Shown here in pieces: positions 27,164-36,056 of a stretch of DNA of 64,000 bases. How positions within the stretch are numbered: position 1 is the stretch's first letter; every line of letters starts with the position of its first letter. The position numbers and the translations under genes are program-made. The DNA lies in the NCBI RefSeq assembly GCF_000526495.1, contig NZ_JAGE01000001.1, positions 2,414,001 to 2,478,000 on the forward strand, read 5' to 3'. The DNA is from Ruminiclostridium josui JCM 17888 (lineage in GTDB: Bacteria > Bacillota > Clostridia > Acetivibrionales > DSM-1351). Below the pieces are notes generated by a model, which saw nothing but the letters and a program-made list of their open reading frames with translations, was not told the origin of the DNA and did no database searches.

Positions 27164-27973
27164 ATGAAGAAAAAATTACTTGCATTATTACTAACAACGG
27201 TATTTGCAGTCTCAGGTATATTGTCAGGCTGCGGATCCCAGTCTAAAAAACTTGTGGTTGGAGCATCGCCTACACCACATGCGGAGATACTCAAAGAGAT
27301 TCAAAGTGTGCTAAAGGACAAAGGATATGAACTTGAAATAAAAGAATTTACTGACTTTGTCCAACCCAATCTTGCATTACAGGACAAAACTCTGGATGCA
27401 AACTATTTCCAACATAAGCCGTACATGGAAAATTTCAATGAAGAAAACAATACACAATTAGTATCTGCAGCAGAAATCCATTACGAGCCATTGGGAATAT
27501 ATCCTGGAAAGGTGAAGTCACTTGATGCTATTCCTGAGGGGGCAACTATTGCAGTTCCAAACGACACTACAAATGAAGCAAGAGCACTTTTACTTCTGGA
27601 AACTGCCGGGCTGATAAAGGTAAATCCTGATTCAGGGCTGAAGGCAACAGTTAAGGATATTACGGAAAACCCAAAGAATATTAAAATTAAAGAACTGGAA
27701 GCAGCTCAGCTGGCAAGAACTCTACCTGATGTGGATGTGGCAGTTATAAACGGAAATTATGCATTACAGGCAGGTTTCAATGTTGCAACTGATGCTCTTG
27801 CCAAAGAGGAATCTGATTCTGTAGCGGCAAAGACATATGCAAATATACTTGCTATACGTGAAGGTGACGAGAACAGAGAGGACATAAAAGCATTGGTAGA
27901 TGCGCTAAAAAGTGAAAAGGTTAAGAAATTTATAGAGGAAAAGTACAAGGGAGCAGTTGTTCCACTATTCTAA
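27164..27973 (+). CDS. metQ: Methionine-binding lipoprotein
   Basis: 269 residues. Lipoprotein signal peptide with lipobox LSGC (Cys ~23). NlpA/MetQ family: LVVGASPTPHAEILKEIQ, FTDFVQPNLALQDKTLDANYFQHKPYM, HYEPLGIYPGK, IAVPNDTTNEARALLLLE, VINGNYALQAG. It captures methionine (D- or L-) outside the membrane and hands it to MetI. RBS AAGGAGG. Third gene of the operon, 37 bases after metI. A MITE-like element follows directly. Confidence 0.95.
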   Translation: MKKKLLALLLTTVFAVSGILSGCGSQSKKLVVGASPTPHAEILKEIQSVLKDKGYELEIKEFTDFVQPNLALQDKTLDANYFQHKPYMENFNEENNTQLVSAAEIHYEPLGIYPGKVKSLDAIPEGATIAVPNDTTNEARALLLLETAGLIKVNPDSGLKATVKDITENPKNIKIKELEAAQLARTLPDVDVAVINGNYALQAGFNVATDALAKEESDSVAAKTYANILAIREGDENREDIKALVDALKSEKVKKFIEEKYKGAVVPLF

Positions 27974-27998
27974 TTTATAAATAAAATAGCGGTATAAT

Positions 27999-28305
27999 AT
28001 AGGGGTTGTCACAAAATTAATTTTTATCTTTTTAACATTACGCAAGTGCAAATCGTATCAATGGAAGCTTGGTTAAAGATATTTGCAGATGTTTATCGGC
28101 GAAGTAAGGATGTTTTACCGAAAAACCTACACGATGTGGATTTTAGCGACACCATGAATCATGGACGATGAATGTGAGCGACGGTAAAATATCCAAAGCT
28201 GAGCCGCCAGAAGCTCTTGCAAATATCTTGGAAGCAATCATTGATACAATTTTATACGGGAGTACGGTGTTAAAGCAGAAAAATTTTTGTGACAACCCCT
28301 GTTAT
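27999..28305. mobile_element. MITE-like element (copy 2, longer)
   Basis: About 305 bp bounded by inverted repeats AGGGGTTGTCACAAAATTAA (left) and AATTTTTGTGACAACCCCTG (right end, read forward). The interior carries ATTGATACAATTTTATACGG (28236-28255), then AGTAC, which matches copy 1 at 17.7 kb. A second nested inverted repeat (TTTTACCG ... CGGTAAAA, ~28110-28190) is present. There is no complete ORF. It separates metQ from the convergent NMT1-like gene and could terminate both. Confidence 0.6.
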
Positions 28306-28312
28306 ATAAAAC

Positions 28313-29302
28313 CTACTTAGTTGCCTTGTCGGCGTAAGTGTTTACAACTACCTTGTCATAGGGGGCTTTTTCCTTTAGCTCTCCTGCCTTATTCATTACA
28401 GTCTGGAGCAGCTCGAAAGATTCCTTTTTCATTGATGGTTCCTTACACCAAGCATCAATTTTCTTATACCTTTCAGCTACAACCGTCAAAAGCTCTGTAT
28501 CGGTATCAGGAAAGGAAGGTTTCAGCACTTCCGCAATTTCTTTTGGAGAATGGGTATCTACCCATACTTGGCCTTTGTAAATAGCATCTGTAAACTTCTG
28601 AATTACATCCTTATTTTTTTCAATAAAACTTTTTTTGGCGAAATATGCTGTGTAAGGTATTTCACCGCTTTCTTGCCCTAAGGAAGCCAGTATGTAACCT
28701 TTTCCTTCTTTCTCCAGAGATGATGCAACAGGTTCAAACAAAGTTACATAGTCGCCTTTACCACCGGTAAATGCACCTGCCATAAGCGCAAACTGTATAC
28801 TTGTATCAACATTTACATCTACTCCGGGAACATGCCCATTTTTATTCAATACATACTCAAGAGTCATTTCGGGAACTCCGCCTTTTCTTCCACCTATAAT
28901 ATTCTTACCTTTAAGATCGCTCCACTTAAAATCAGGTTCGGGTTTTCTTCCTACAAGAAAGGAACCGTCTCTTTTAGTTACCTGGGCAAAAACCTGCGCG
29001 TAGTCAGCTTTTCCCTCATTATATACATAAATGCTTGCTTCGGGGCCTGCAAGGCCTATATCGCATTGTCCTGACAAAACTGCTGTCATAACTTTGTCGG
29101 CGCCTTGACCGTTCTGAAGCTCAATTTCCAACCCTGCATCCTTAAAAAAACCTTTATTCAACGCAACATACTGTGGAGCATAAAAGACAGAATGTGTTAC
29201 TTCGCTTAACTTTACTTTAGTTAGACCACCATTACCACCACAGGATGGCAGTACAAAAACAGTGCATATCAATATAGCTAGTAAAATAATTAATTTCTTC
29301 AT
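28313..29302 (-). CDS. ABC transporter substrate-binding lipoprotein, NMT1/THI5-like
   Basis: 329 residues. Lipobox LPSC (Cys ~21). The NMT1/SsuA-type periplasmic-binding fold starts VKLSEVTHSVFYAPQYVALN, then KGFFKDAGLEIEL, LSGQCDIGLAGPEASI, LKGKNIIGGRKGGVPEMTLE and IPYTAYFAKKSFIEKN. This family binds thiamine-pyrimidine precursors, riboflavin, aliphatic sulfonates, nitrate or taurine; no residue pattern here settles the ligand. It is the last of a three-gene operon (ATPase, permease, binding protein). No TPP or FMN riboswitch is visible upstream of the operon, which weakens thiamine or riboflavin assignments. Confidence 0.85.
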   Translation of the reverse strand: MKKLIILLAILICTVFVLPSCGGNGGLTKVKLSEVTHSVFYAPQYVALNKGFFKDAGLEIELQNGQGADKVMTAVLSGQCDIGLAGPEASIYVYNEGKADYAQVFAQVTKRDGSFLVGRKPEPDFKWSDLKGKNIIGGRKGGVPEMTLEYVLNKNGHVPGVDVNVDTSIQFALMAGAFTGGKGDYVTLFEPVASSLEKEGKGYILASLGQESGEIPYTAYFAKKSFIEKNKDVIQKFTDAIYKGQVWVDTHSPKEIAEVLKPSFPDTDTELLTVVAERYKKIDAWCKEPSMKKESFELLQTVMNKAGELKEKAPYDKVVVNTYADKATK

Positions 29303-29340
29303 ACATAACTCCCCTTTCTTTTATTAAACTTAGATTAATA

Positions 29341-30165
29341 TCAGATATGTTTTCTTATAAGAATTTTTTGAAGAAAAACAACACCCTGATACATGATACC
29401 TGCAGCAATGCATAATATAATAACGCTTGCCATAACCAGGTCTAGCTTGAAAACCTGACCGCCATATACTATGAGATAACCAAGTCCTGATTTTGAAACC
29501 AGAAATTCACCAACAATTACCCCTACCCATGAAAGACCAACATTTACTTTTAACGAGTTGATTATTACAGGAAGGTTCGCAGGGAAAACAACTTTTGTGA
29601 ATACCTGAAATCTGCTGGCACCAAAGGTTTTAACCAGCTTTATCTGGTCTTCGTCGGTTGCCATGAATCCATTGAGAACCTCCAGAATAGATACAATAAT
29701 AGATATAGCAAGGGCAATAATGATAATTGAAGTAGTCCCTGCTCCGAACCAAACAATGAAAATAGGTCCAAGAGCTATCTTTGGAAGGCTGTTTAGAATC
29801 ACGAGATACGGTTCAAGGACCTTTGATAAAAACTCTGACCACCAAAGTACCACAGCAATTAACGTACCAAACACTGTACCGGCTGCAAAGCCTACAACGG
29901 TTTCTAAGCATGTAATACCAATGTGGTGAAGTAATTGCCCTTCTTTATAAAGATTGATTATGGTATTAACAATACGTGACGGTTGGCTTGTAATAAAGGA
30001 GTCTACAATATTGAGCCTTGCAAGTATCTCCCACTGTGCCAAAAACACTACAAGTATAACTATTTGTGTCACAAGGACAGATACTTTCCGTCGCTTCCTG
30101 GATTTAAGATACTCAAGCCTTTCCGGAGATAAATTCCTTTCTTGTTTATGGTTAAACATGCACAT
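29341..30165 (-). CDS. ABC transporter permease (SsuC/TauC/ThiX-like)
   Basis: 274 residues with about six membrane helices. The EAA loop reads KLVKTFGASRFQVFTKVVFPANLP and is followed by GLSWVGVIVGEFLVSKSGLG, typical of the nitrate/sulfonate/HMP permease family. The N-terminal ~25 residues are charged and cytoplasmic (HKQERNLSPERLEYLKSRKR). It overlaps the ATPase gene by 14 bases (start within its end), so it is translationally coupled; the binding protein follows 38 bases on. It forms the channel for the unknown ligand. Confidence 0.88.
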   Translation of the reverse strand: MCMFNHKQERNLSPERLEYLKSRKRRKVSVLVTQIVILVVFLAQWEILARLNIVDSFITSQPSRIVNTIINLYKEGQLLHHIGITCLETVVGFAAGTVFGTLIAVVLWWSEFLSKVLEPYLVILNSLPKIALGPIFIVWFGAGTTSIIIIALAISIIVSILEVLNGFMATDEDQIKLVKTFGASRFQVFTKVVFPANLPVIINSLKVNVGLSWVGVIVGEFLVSKSGLGYLIVYGGQVFKLDLVMASVIILCIAAGIMYQGVVFLQKILIRKHI

Positions 30166-30931
30166 CTAGCTCCTTCCATATTAAATTAAAATAGTGTCTG
30201 AATTCTGGAGCTTCACGGCTGTTAAAAGGGGTTCTTACATCATTACAGGTTAACGATATGTTGTGCTCACTTTTTATAGACGATGGTCTCCCTGTAAGAA
30301 CAAAAATTCTGTCAGCCATACTTATACTTTCAGCTATGTCATGGGTAACCATAATTGCAGTTTTATTTTCTTTCTTGATAATATAATATATATCTTCTGT
30401 TACTGCTAGTCTGGTCTGGTAATCCAAAGCAGAAAATGCTTCATCTAAAAGAAGTATTTCGGGTCTTAAGGCCAGGGTTCTAATCAAGGCAGCACGCTGC
30501 CGCATTCCGCCTGACAGCTGAGAAGGATATTTATCTTTAAACTCACTGAGTCCATATGTATCAAGAAGATTATAAACATATTCTTTGTTTTCAGGGGTAA
30601 GGGCTTTCTTAATATTAAGCCCCAGCATAACATTCTCAAGTATAGTACTCCATTCAAAGAGAAAATCCTTTTGAAGCATATAACCTACCTGCTGCAAACA
30701 TTCATTGTTAAGACCACCATTTATGACAATTTTGCCGTAAGAGGGTTTGACAAGTCCTGCTATAATCGATAAGAGCGTCGACTTGCCGCAGCCACTGGGT
30801 CCTACAATGCAAATAAATTCCCCCTTGGAAATATTCATACTGATGTCAGCTATGGCAGGGATTTCACCATTTGGTGATTGATAATTCATTCCAATGTTTT
30901 TAATTTCAACTATGTATGACAAAATAGACAC
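30152..30931 (-). CDS. ABC transporter ATPase (SsuB/TauB-like)
   Basis: 259 residues. Walker A GPSGCGKSTLLSIIAGL, signature LSGGMRQRAALIRTL, Walker B ILLLDEAFSALDYQTR, H-loop MVTHDIAESISMADR. This is the nitrate/sulfonate/HMP transport ATPase type. First gene of the three-gene operon on the minus strand, with AGGAGG-like GGGAGGTG upstream of ATG 30931. An AT-rich region at ~30955-30990 probably contains the promoter. Confidence 0.9.
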   Translation of the reverse strand: MSILSYIVEIKNIGMNYQSPNGEIPAIADISMNISKGEFICIVGPSGCGKSTLLSIIAGLVKPSYGKIVINGGLNNECLQQVGYMLQKDFLFEWSTILENVMLGLNIKKALTPENKEYVYNLLDTYGLSEFKDKYPSQLSGGMRQRAALIRTLALRPEILLLDEAFSALDYQTRLAVTEDIYYIIKKENKTAIMVTHDIAESISMADRIFVLTGRPSSIKSEHNISLTCNDVRTPFNSREAPEFRHYFNLIWKELDVHV

Positions 30932-31015
30932 CTCCCGCCATTTGTATTAATTTATATACAAACTCTTAATACAGTATATTGACATAATCCTGAAATGGTT
31001 AAAGATTTATATAAA

Positions 31016-31050
31016 ATTAAAAACGCATAAACCAAGAAGGTCCATGCGTT
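31016..31050 (-). terminator. Terminator after the polysaccharide deacetylase gene
   Basis: On the minus strand AACGCAT (complement of 31044-31050) pairs with ATGCGTT (complement of 31022-31028). An inner GGACC/TGGTT extends the stem, and TTTTTAATTTT follows. It ends transcription of the gene at 31151-32047. Confidence 0.65.
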
Positions 31051-31150
31051 AAAGTGATTTTATATTCCAACAAACGGGAAAAGCAGATTAGATAAAATCT
31101 AGATGTGACTGTTACCCGCAATCATTATACACCACTGAAGAGATAGGTAT

Positions 31151-32047
31151 CTAAGGGCAGAAGTTTTTAAAGAAACTTTCTGTAGAAACTCCATGAGGTC
31201 GATTTTTTCTCTTTAAGCCGAAAAGAATATCTTTTTTATTTTTATTAATGATATTTACACCTTCAGCACAAGTCAAAGTTGCCTTAAAACCCATTTCCTT
31301 TAAAATAGGAATTGAATCATTGCAGATATAGCCAAAAGGATATGTAAAGGTATTTGGCTCAACACCTGCAAGTTCCTTTAGTTTTTGCTGAAGAAGACCA
31401 ACATCCGATAATAAAAGGTCCTTGTAGGCTTCTATAGATTCGTTCTTGTTCTTTTTTGCTCCCAATCTGTTTTTATTATATTTGTGAAGATTATATGTAT
31501 GATTTTGTATTTCATAGATACCTGAGTCATTCATATTTTTAATTTGCTCCCATGTTACGTAGGAATACTGAACGTTGTTTTCGGGTATTTTGGTAGATGC
31601 TTCGGTAAACTCTCCAACAACAGATATTACAGCTTTCATATTGTAGTTTTTGAGAATAGGTGTGGCATATATATAATTATTATAGTATCCGTCATCAAAT
31701 GTGAGCATAACAGGCTTAGAAGGAAGTTCCCCATCATTGTATACATAATTTATAAGGTCAGTCATTGTTATAGAAGTATATCCGTGGTCTTTAAGATATT
31801 TAATATCACTTTCCAGCTCCTTGGGAGTAATTACAAATTTGCCTAAATCTTTGGATTTTGGAATTGTCCCGTGATACATTACTATGGGTAATCTAATTCC
31901 GTTATATTTTCCCAAGCCTTCAAGTGCATCATCAAAAACGCTGATTGCAGAAGAGAAAATAAGAGTCAAAGGTAGTATTAGAATTAAAATAACTGCTAAA
32001 ACAAGTAGAATATATTTAATTAATCTTTTATTAAACAATTCATACAT
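31151..32047 (-). CDS. Polysaccharide deacetylase (NodB domain), membrane-anchored
   Basis: 298 residues. One N-terminal membrane helix (~10-35) anchors the enzyme outside the cell. The NodB domain follows: RLPIVMYHGT, PVMLTFDDGYYNNY (TFDD metal/base motif), YEIQNHTYNLHK (H-x3-5-H type metal ligands, here N-H-T-Y-N-L-H) and TFTYPFGY. CE4 enzymes remove acetyl groups from peptidoglycan, chitin or other polysaccharides. The gene lies 27 bases after the M23 peptidase gene on the same strand, so both probably act on the cell wall, perhaps in sporulation. RBS GGAGG before ATG 32047. Confidence 0.9.
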   Translation of the reverse strand: MYELFNKRLIKYILLVLAVILILILPLTLIFSSAISVFDDALEGLGKYNGIRLPIVMYHGTIPKSKDLGKFVITPKELESDIKYLKDHGYTSITMTDLINYVYNDGELPSKPVMLTFDDGYYNNYIYATPILKNYNMKAVISVVGEFTEASTKIPENNVQYSYVTWEQIKNMNDSGIYEIQNHTYNLHKYNKNRLGAKKNKNESIEAYKDLLLSDVGLLQQKLKELAGVEPNTFTYPFGYICNDSIPILKEMGFKATLTCAEGVNIINKNKKDILFGLKRKNRPHGVSTESFFKNFCP

Positions 32048-32074
32048 AAAAAGCCTCCAGTTTATATTGAACTT

Positions 32075-33112
32075 TTAAAAGTGGTAATTCATATTTGGCT
32101 CAATAATATCATAAGTACGGTAAAAATCACGGGTCTCATCGTCCTTTGTTACTGCCGAACGATTTTTTTGAAGAAGGTTTATAATGTTGTATACATCAAT
32201 CCAGATTTCATTATTACTCTCTTTTTGGGATTCATCAAAAATAAGCTGCATACCAAAATGAAGATGAGGTGTGGTAATATTGTTAACATTTTCACGTGTG
32301 CTGTAACCTGTCATTCCAAGATATCCTATAACATCTCCGGCTTTAACAATCTTACCCTCATAGAGATCCCCATGAAATGGTCTGTCTTTTCTTAAATGTG
32401 CATAATAATAATATCTTTTCTGGTCAAAACTACGGATACCTATTCTCCAGCCTCCGTACATATTCCAGCCCATTACCTCTACAATACCGGATTCCACCGC
32501 TATAATAGGGGTTCCTATAGAGCCCATGAGATCGTTGCCCAAGTGCTTTCTGGAAAAGCCAAAAGAACGGCTGTTACCAAAATCGTCGTAATGACTAAAA
32601 CTGTATCCTTTGGCAATAGGGGAAAAGACCTTTAAACCGTACTTTTTCTGCCAGATTTTTTTTTCACTGTTATCAGGGTCTTTTACCTGAATGTCGTATT
32701 CACCTACAAAATTACCAAGGATAGCATCATATGCCTGATAAAAATAGTTATAGTGTTTCATTTTTGAAGTGAGTTCTTCCATTGTATGACCTTGATTTAG
32801 CTTGTCGGCAAGTTCGTCCAAATCCTTTGCTTTATACTTCTTGAAGTTTCCGCCGTATTTGGTAGCAATATATGCAAGCATTTCAACCCAGTGAAGTTGA
32901 ACAGGTTTATCATGGGATTTTACGTCCATACTTAATGCCTTTTCCATTGCTTCATAGGGTACATTATATTCAACCCATTTTATGTAGCCCTCGTTACTTA
33001 CCGATAATACCTGACCTGTGTTATCCCTTAATAATATTGCAGTTGACCCGGCAAGGATACAAATTATTAAACCGAAACACATTATTATTTTAAAGAACTT
33101 GGTTCTAGACAA
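32075..33112 (-). CDS. M23-family peptidase, membrane-anchored
   Basis: 345 residues from a TTG start with GAGGTG seven bases upstream; no better ATG exists nearby. Membrane helix ~7-28. Residues ~190-320 form the LytM/M23 fold: HLGNDLMGSIGTPIIAVESG (H and D zinc ligands of HxxxD), YYYYAHLRKD and HLHFGMQL (HxH). The region before is a helical linker-like domain. It cleaves peptidoglycan cross-bridges or is a SpoIIQ-like scaffold; all metal ligands look present, so activity is likely. It sits in an operon with the deacetylase. Confidence 0.88.
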   Translation of the reverse strand: MSRTKFFKIIMCFGLIICILAGSTAILLRDNTGQVLSVSNEGYIKWVEYNVPYEAMEKALSMDVKSHDKPVQLHWVEMLAYIATKYGGNFKKYKAKDLDELADKLNQGHTMEELTSKMKHYNYFYQAYDAILGNFVGEYDIQVKDPDNSEKKIWQKKYGLKVFSPIAKGYSFSHYDDFGNSRSFGFSRKHLGNDLMGSIGTPIIAVESGIVEVMGWNMYGGWRIGIRSFDQKRYYYYAHLRKDRPFHGDLYEGKIVKAGDVIGYLGMTGYSTRENVNNITTPHLHFGMQLIFDESQKESNNEIWIDVYNIINLLQKNRSAVTKDDETRDFYRTYDIIEPNMNYHF

Positions 33113-33238
33113 ATAAACTCACCTCTTAACCGTTTAATGAAAGACAAGTATCTACTATTTAAATCTATGCAGTACAAACCCAACATATCCTAGCAATTTA
33201 TTTTCAGTTAATAAATTCCAAATTAAATTTATTAACTT

Positions 33239-33262
33239 ATAACTTTACTTTATTAAAGTTAT
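33239..33262. repeat. Inverted repeat upstream of amino-acid transporter gene
   Basis: ATAACTTT (33239-33246) and AAAGTTAT (33255-33262) form perfect 8-bp arms around 8 bases, about 80 bp before the binding-protein gene. It may be an operator or leader hairpin. Confidence 0.35.
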
Positions 33263-33340
33263 GAAGTAGAATAATATGTAGAAGAAAATCGAAATAGAGA
33301 GAAAAAGAGAACATTAATTTATTTGAAGGGATTGGTTTTT

Positions 33341-34213
33341 GTGAAAAAAGGTAGGATAATCAAGGCTTTGGTCAGCGTGATGGCATTGTCGTTTTTAATT
33401 GCAGGTTGCGGGACTCCGGGAGAATCTTCAAAGAGTTCAAGTACAGCTAGTGAAAGCACAACTGCTTCAAGCACCACTGCGGCTGTAGATCAGTCATGGG
33501 ACAAGGTAAAGGAAAAGGGTGAGCTTGTGCTGGGCTTGGATGAGAGTTTTCCTCCTATGGGATTCAGAGATGAAGATAATAATATCGTAGGATATGATAT
33601 AGACCTTGCAAAGGAAGTTGCAGCACGTTTAGGTGTTAAACTTACACTTCAGCCCATTAACTGGGATTCAAAGGACCAGGAATTGAACACTGGAAACATA
33701 GATTGTATATGGAATGGTTTTTCTATTAGCGAAAAAAGAAAACAAAATATACTGTTTTCAGACCCTTACATGAAAAACAATCAGGTGGTTGTTGTAATGG
33801 CTGATTCAAAGTACAACACTCTGGCAGACCTGAAAGGAAAGACAGTTTCACTTCAGGCACAATCAAGCGCTGCTGATGCAATAGATAAGAATAAAGATTT
33901 TAAAAGTTCTCTTAAAGATGTAGTAGAACTCAAGGACAACACATTGTGTCTCATGGATCTGAAAACTGGTAATACTGACGGAGTTGTAATGGATGAAGTA
34001 GTAGCAAGGTATCAGATTAAGATAAATAATGGGAAATATAGGATAATAGATGAATCTTTGGCTGTTGAGGAGTATGGTATTGGTTTCAGAAAAGGTGACG
34101 TTAAACTGATGACACAGGTAAATGACACCCTAAAAGCAATGGCTAAAGACGGTAAGATAACTGAAATATCAAACAAATGGTTTGGTAAGGATATATCTAT
34201 TATAGAAAAGTAA
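33341..34213 (+). CDS. Polar amino-acid ABC transporter binding lipoprotein
   Basis: About 290 residues from GTG 33341 (VKKGRIIKALVSVMALSF), with AAGGGA upstream; the longer TTG start at 33323 overlaps that signal. Lipobox IAGC, then a Ser/Thr-rich linker. SBP_bac_3 fold: GELVLGLDESFPPMGFRDED, NIVGYDIDLAKEVAARLGVK, DCIWNGFSISEKRKQNILFS, LKGKTVSLQAQSSA, EEYGIGFRKGD. This family binds polar amino acids or cystine; the ligand cannot be fixed. A strong terminator separates it from the permease gene. Confidence 0.88.
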   Translation: MKKGRIIKALVSVMALSFLIAGCGTPGESSKSSSTASESTTASSTTAAVDQSWDKVKEKGELVLGLDESFPPMGFRDEDNNIVGYDIDLAKEVAARLGVKLTLQPINWDSKDQELNTGNIDCIWNGFSISEKRKQNILFSDPYMKNNQVVVVMADSKYNTLADLKGKTVSLQAQSSAADAIDKNKDFKSSLKDVVELKDNTLCLMDLKTGNTDGVVMDEVVARYQIKINNGKYRIIDESLAVEEYGIGFRKGDVKLMTQVNDTLKAMAKDGKITEISNKWFGKDISIIEK

Positions 34214-34257
34214 TTTTAAAGGTTACAATAAAAATGAATGATAAGTGAAACTTTTAA

Positions 34258-34288
34258 GGGCTGATACCTCATATATCGGCCCTTTTTT
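34258..34288 (+). terminator. Terminator between binding protein and permease genes
   Basis: GGGCTGATA (34258-34266) pairs with TATCGGCCC (34274-34282), followed by six Ts. It probably lets the binding protein be made in excess over the permease and ATPase, or isolates the two units. Confidence 0.8.
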
Positions 34289-34421
34289 CAGGCGAATAGT
34301 TGAAAAATAGCAGCAAATAATGCATTATAAGTGTAGAAAATTGTACTATTGTAATATAAAATAGATAAGTATGGGTGTTGGCCCGGTTTGGTTAATGATT
34401 TTAGGGAGAGGGGATTTATCA

Positions 34422-35054
34422 GTGAAGCTGGTATTGTTGTTATTGGAAGGAATGGTAGTTTCTTTGCAAATATTTGCATTAACGCTTATTTTTGCAATAC
34501 CATTAGGGCTTATTATATCCTTTGGTAGAAAATCAAAAAACATAATTATTAGCGGCATTACAAGTATTTATATTTCCATAATGAGAGGAACGCCATTAAT
34601 ACTGCAACTACTGGTTGTATATTTTGCACCATCCTATGTTTTTGACGCTAAAGTGGGCAGATTTACTGCTGCTGTTATTGCATTTGTACTTAACTATGCG
34701 GCTTACTTTGCTGAAATATTCAGAGGTGGAATTGAGTCTATTCCGAAAGGGCAGTATGAAGCAGGAGAAGTTCTAGGCTTTACAAAACTGCAGGTGTTTT
34801 TTAAGATAATTTTGCCTCAAGTTATAAAAAGGGTATTGCCGCCTATTAGCAATGAAGTAATAACTCTTGTAAAGGATACTGCACTTGTATCAACAATCGC
34901 TGTGGAAGAAATGTTTAGAGTAGCCCAAAATGCTTCCAGCAGGATATCCTCGGTACAGCCCTTGTTTGTTGCCGGAGCCTTCTATTATGTAATGAATCTT
35001 GTTGTGGCTCAGGCCTTTTCATTTGCAGAGAAAAAGCTTAATTATTATAGATAG
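34422..35054 (+). CDS. Polar amino-acid ABC transporter permease (HisM type)
   Basis: About 210 residues from GTG 34422, which has GGGAGAGGGGAT upstream; an ATG at 34371 lacks a ribosome binding site. Five membrane helices with family motifs: LLEGMVVSLQIFALTLIFAI, ISIMRGTPLILQLLVVYF, YFAEIFRGGIESIPKGQYEA (EAA region), LPQVIKRVLPPISNEVI and LVKDTALVSTIAVEEM. It pairs with the downstream ATPase and the upstream binding protein. Confidence 0.88.
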   Translation: MKLVLLLLEGMVVSLQIFALTLIFAIPLGLIISFGRKSKNIIISGITSIYISIMRGTPLILQLLVVYFAPSYVFDAKVGRFTAAVIAFVLNYAAYFAEIFRGGIESIPKGQYEAGEVLGFTKLQVFFKIILPQVIKRVLPPISNEVITLVKDTALVSTIAVEEMFRVAQNASSRISSVQPLFVAGAFYYVMNLVVAQAFSFAEKKLNYYR

Positions 35055-35082
35055 TTAAAAGGGATTTATCCGGAGGGAATGT

Positions 35083-35844
35083 ATGGAAATGATAAGAGCA
35101 AAAGATATATATAAAAGCTTTGACGGTAATGTAGTACTTTCAGGAATCTCATTTGAGGTTAATAAAGGTGAGGTTGTTGCAATAATAGGCCCATCGGGGT
35201 CTGGGAAAAGCACACTGCTCAGATGTATTAATCTTTTGGAAAAAGTAGATATGGGTGAAATTTTTGTAGAGAATGACGAAATGGTTTCTACAAATGCACA
35301 TGGCAGGGCTGTCTACGCAGACAAAAAGAAGCTGAGGGAGATACGTTTGAAAATAGGTCTTGTATTTCAAAACTTCAATCTTTTTCCTCATTATAGTGTT
35401 TTAAACAACATTATAGCAGCTCCTGTAAGCGTTGCAGGAGTGAGCAAGACTGAGGCCAAAAAAGCAGCAATGGAATTGCTTGTAAAAATGGGGCTAGAAG
35501 ATAAAGCAGATGCATATCCGTGTAACCTATCAGGAGGTCAGTGTCAGAGAGTAGCTATAGCAAGGGCACTTGCCCTGAAACCTGAAGTTTTGTTCTTTGA
35601 TGAGCCAACATCTGCTCTTGATCCCCAGCTTACAAACGAAGTGCTTAAAGTTATCAGACAGCTTGCTGAAGAACATATGACAATGGTGGTTGTAACCCAC
35701 GAAATGAATTTTGCACGAGAAGTTGCGGATAGGGTAATTTTTATGGATGGCGGAGTTATTGTAGAAGAAGGGAAGCCTGAGGATATATTTGAAAATCCCA
35801 AAAAAGAAAGAACTAGAGCATTTATAAGGGGTTTCGCCGGATAA
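35083..35844 (+). CDS. Polar amino-acid ABC transporter ATPase (GlnQ/HisP type)
   Basis: 253 residues. Walker [30 protein letters not shown], signature [15 protein letters not shown], Walker [14 protein letters not shown], and [20 protein letters not shown]. The GlnQ/HisP/ArtP subgroup takes up amino acids. An insertion of ~10 residues ([16 protein letters not shown]) precedes the Q loop, common in cystine or arginine systems. It lies 28 bases after the permease, with RBS GGAGGGAATGT. A strong terminator follows. Confidence 0.93.
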   Translation: MEMIRAKDIYKSFDGNVVLSGISFEVNKGEVVAIIGPSGSGKSTLLRCINLLEKVDMGEIFVENDEMVSTNAHGRAVYADKKKLREIRLKIGLVFQNFNLFPHYSVLNNIIAAPVSVAGVSKTEAKKAAMELLVKMGLEDKADAYPCNLSGGQCQRVAIARALALKPEVLFFDEPTSALDPQLTNEVLKVIRQLAEEHMTMVVVTHEMNFAREVADRVIFMDGGVIVEEGKPEDIFENPKKERTRAFIRGFAG

Positions 35845-35865
35845 AAAAATATGTAAATTTGTGTA

Positions 35866-35903
35866 AAGCAGTTGCACATTCTAAAATGTGTAACTGCTTT
35901 TTT
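35866..35903 (+). terminator. Terminator after amino-acid ABC operon
   Basis: AAGCAGTTGCACATT (35866-35880) pairs with AATGTGTAACTGCTT (35885-35899) around a CTAA loop, followed by Ts. Confidence 0.85.
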
Positions 35904-35967
35904 ATGGATAAAAAGTTAGCATTTTAAGTGCATGTTGTATATTTATGCAAAAAAACCAAAGATTTTA

Positions 35968-35996
35968 TTGACACTGATAATATAATATGATATACA
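35968..35996 (+). promoter_or_regulatory. Promoter of the regulator-potABCD operon
   Basis: TTGACA (35968-35973), 17 bp, TATACA (35991-35996). It lies ~60 bp upstream of the XRE-cupin gene. Confidence 0.7.
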
Positions 35997-36016
35997 TTTA
36001 TTTGTTGTTTAATTAG

Positions 36017-36035
36017 AGTAAACAAAAAGTTTACT
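36017..36035. promoter_or_regulatory. Palindromic operator just downstream of the pot promoter
   Basis: AGTAAAC, five As, GTTTACT: perfect 7-bp arms, located 20 bases after the -10 box and 22 bases before the regulator start codon. Position and symmetry fit an autoregulatory binding site for the XRE-cupin repressor. Binding is inferred. Confidence 0.6.
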
Positions 36036-36056
36036 TATGCTAAATGAGGAACATAA

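Noticed and set aside
30932-31015. TPP or FMN riboswitch upstream of the NMT1/THI5-like ABC operon
   Set aside because: The leader is short and AT-rich and shows none of the conserved riboswitch segments (for example CTGAGA with ACCTG).
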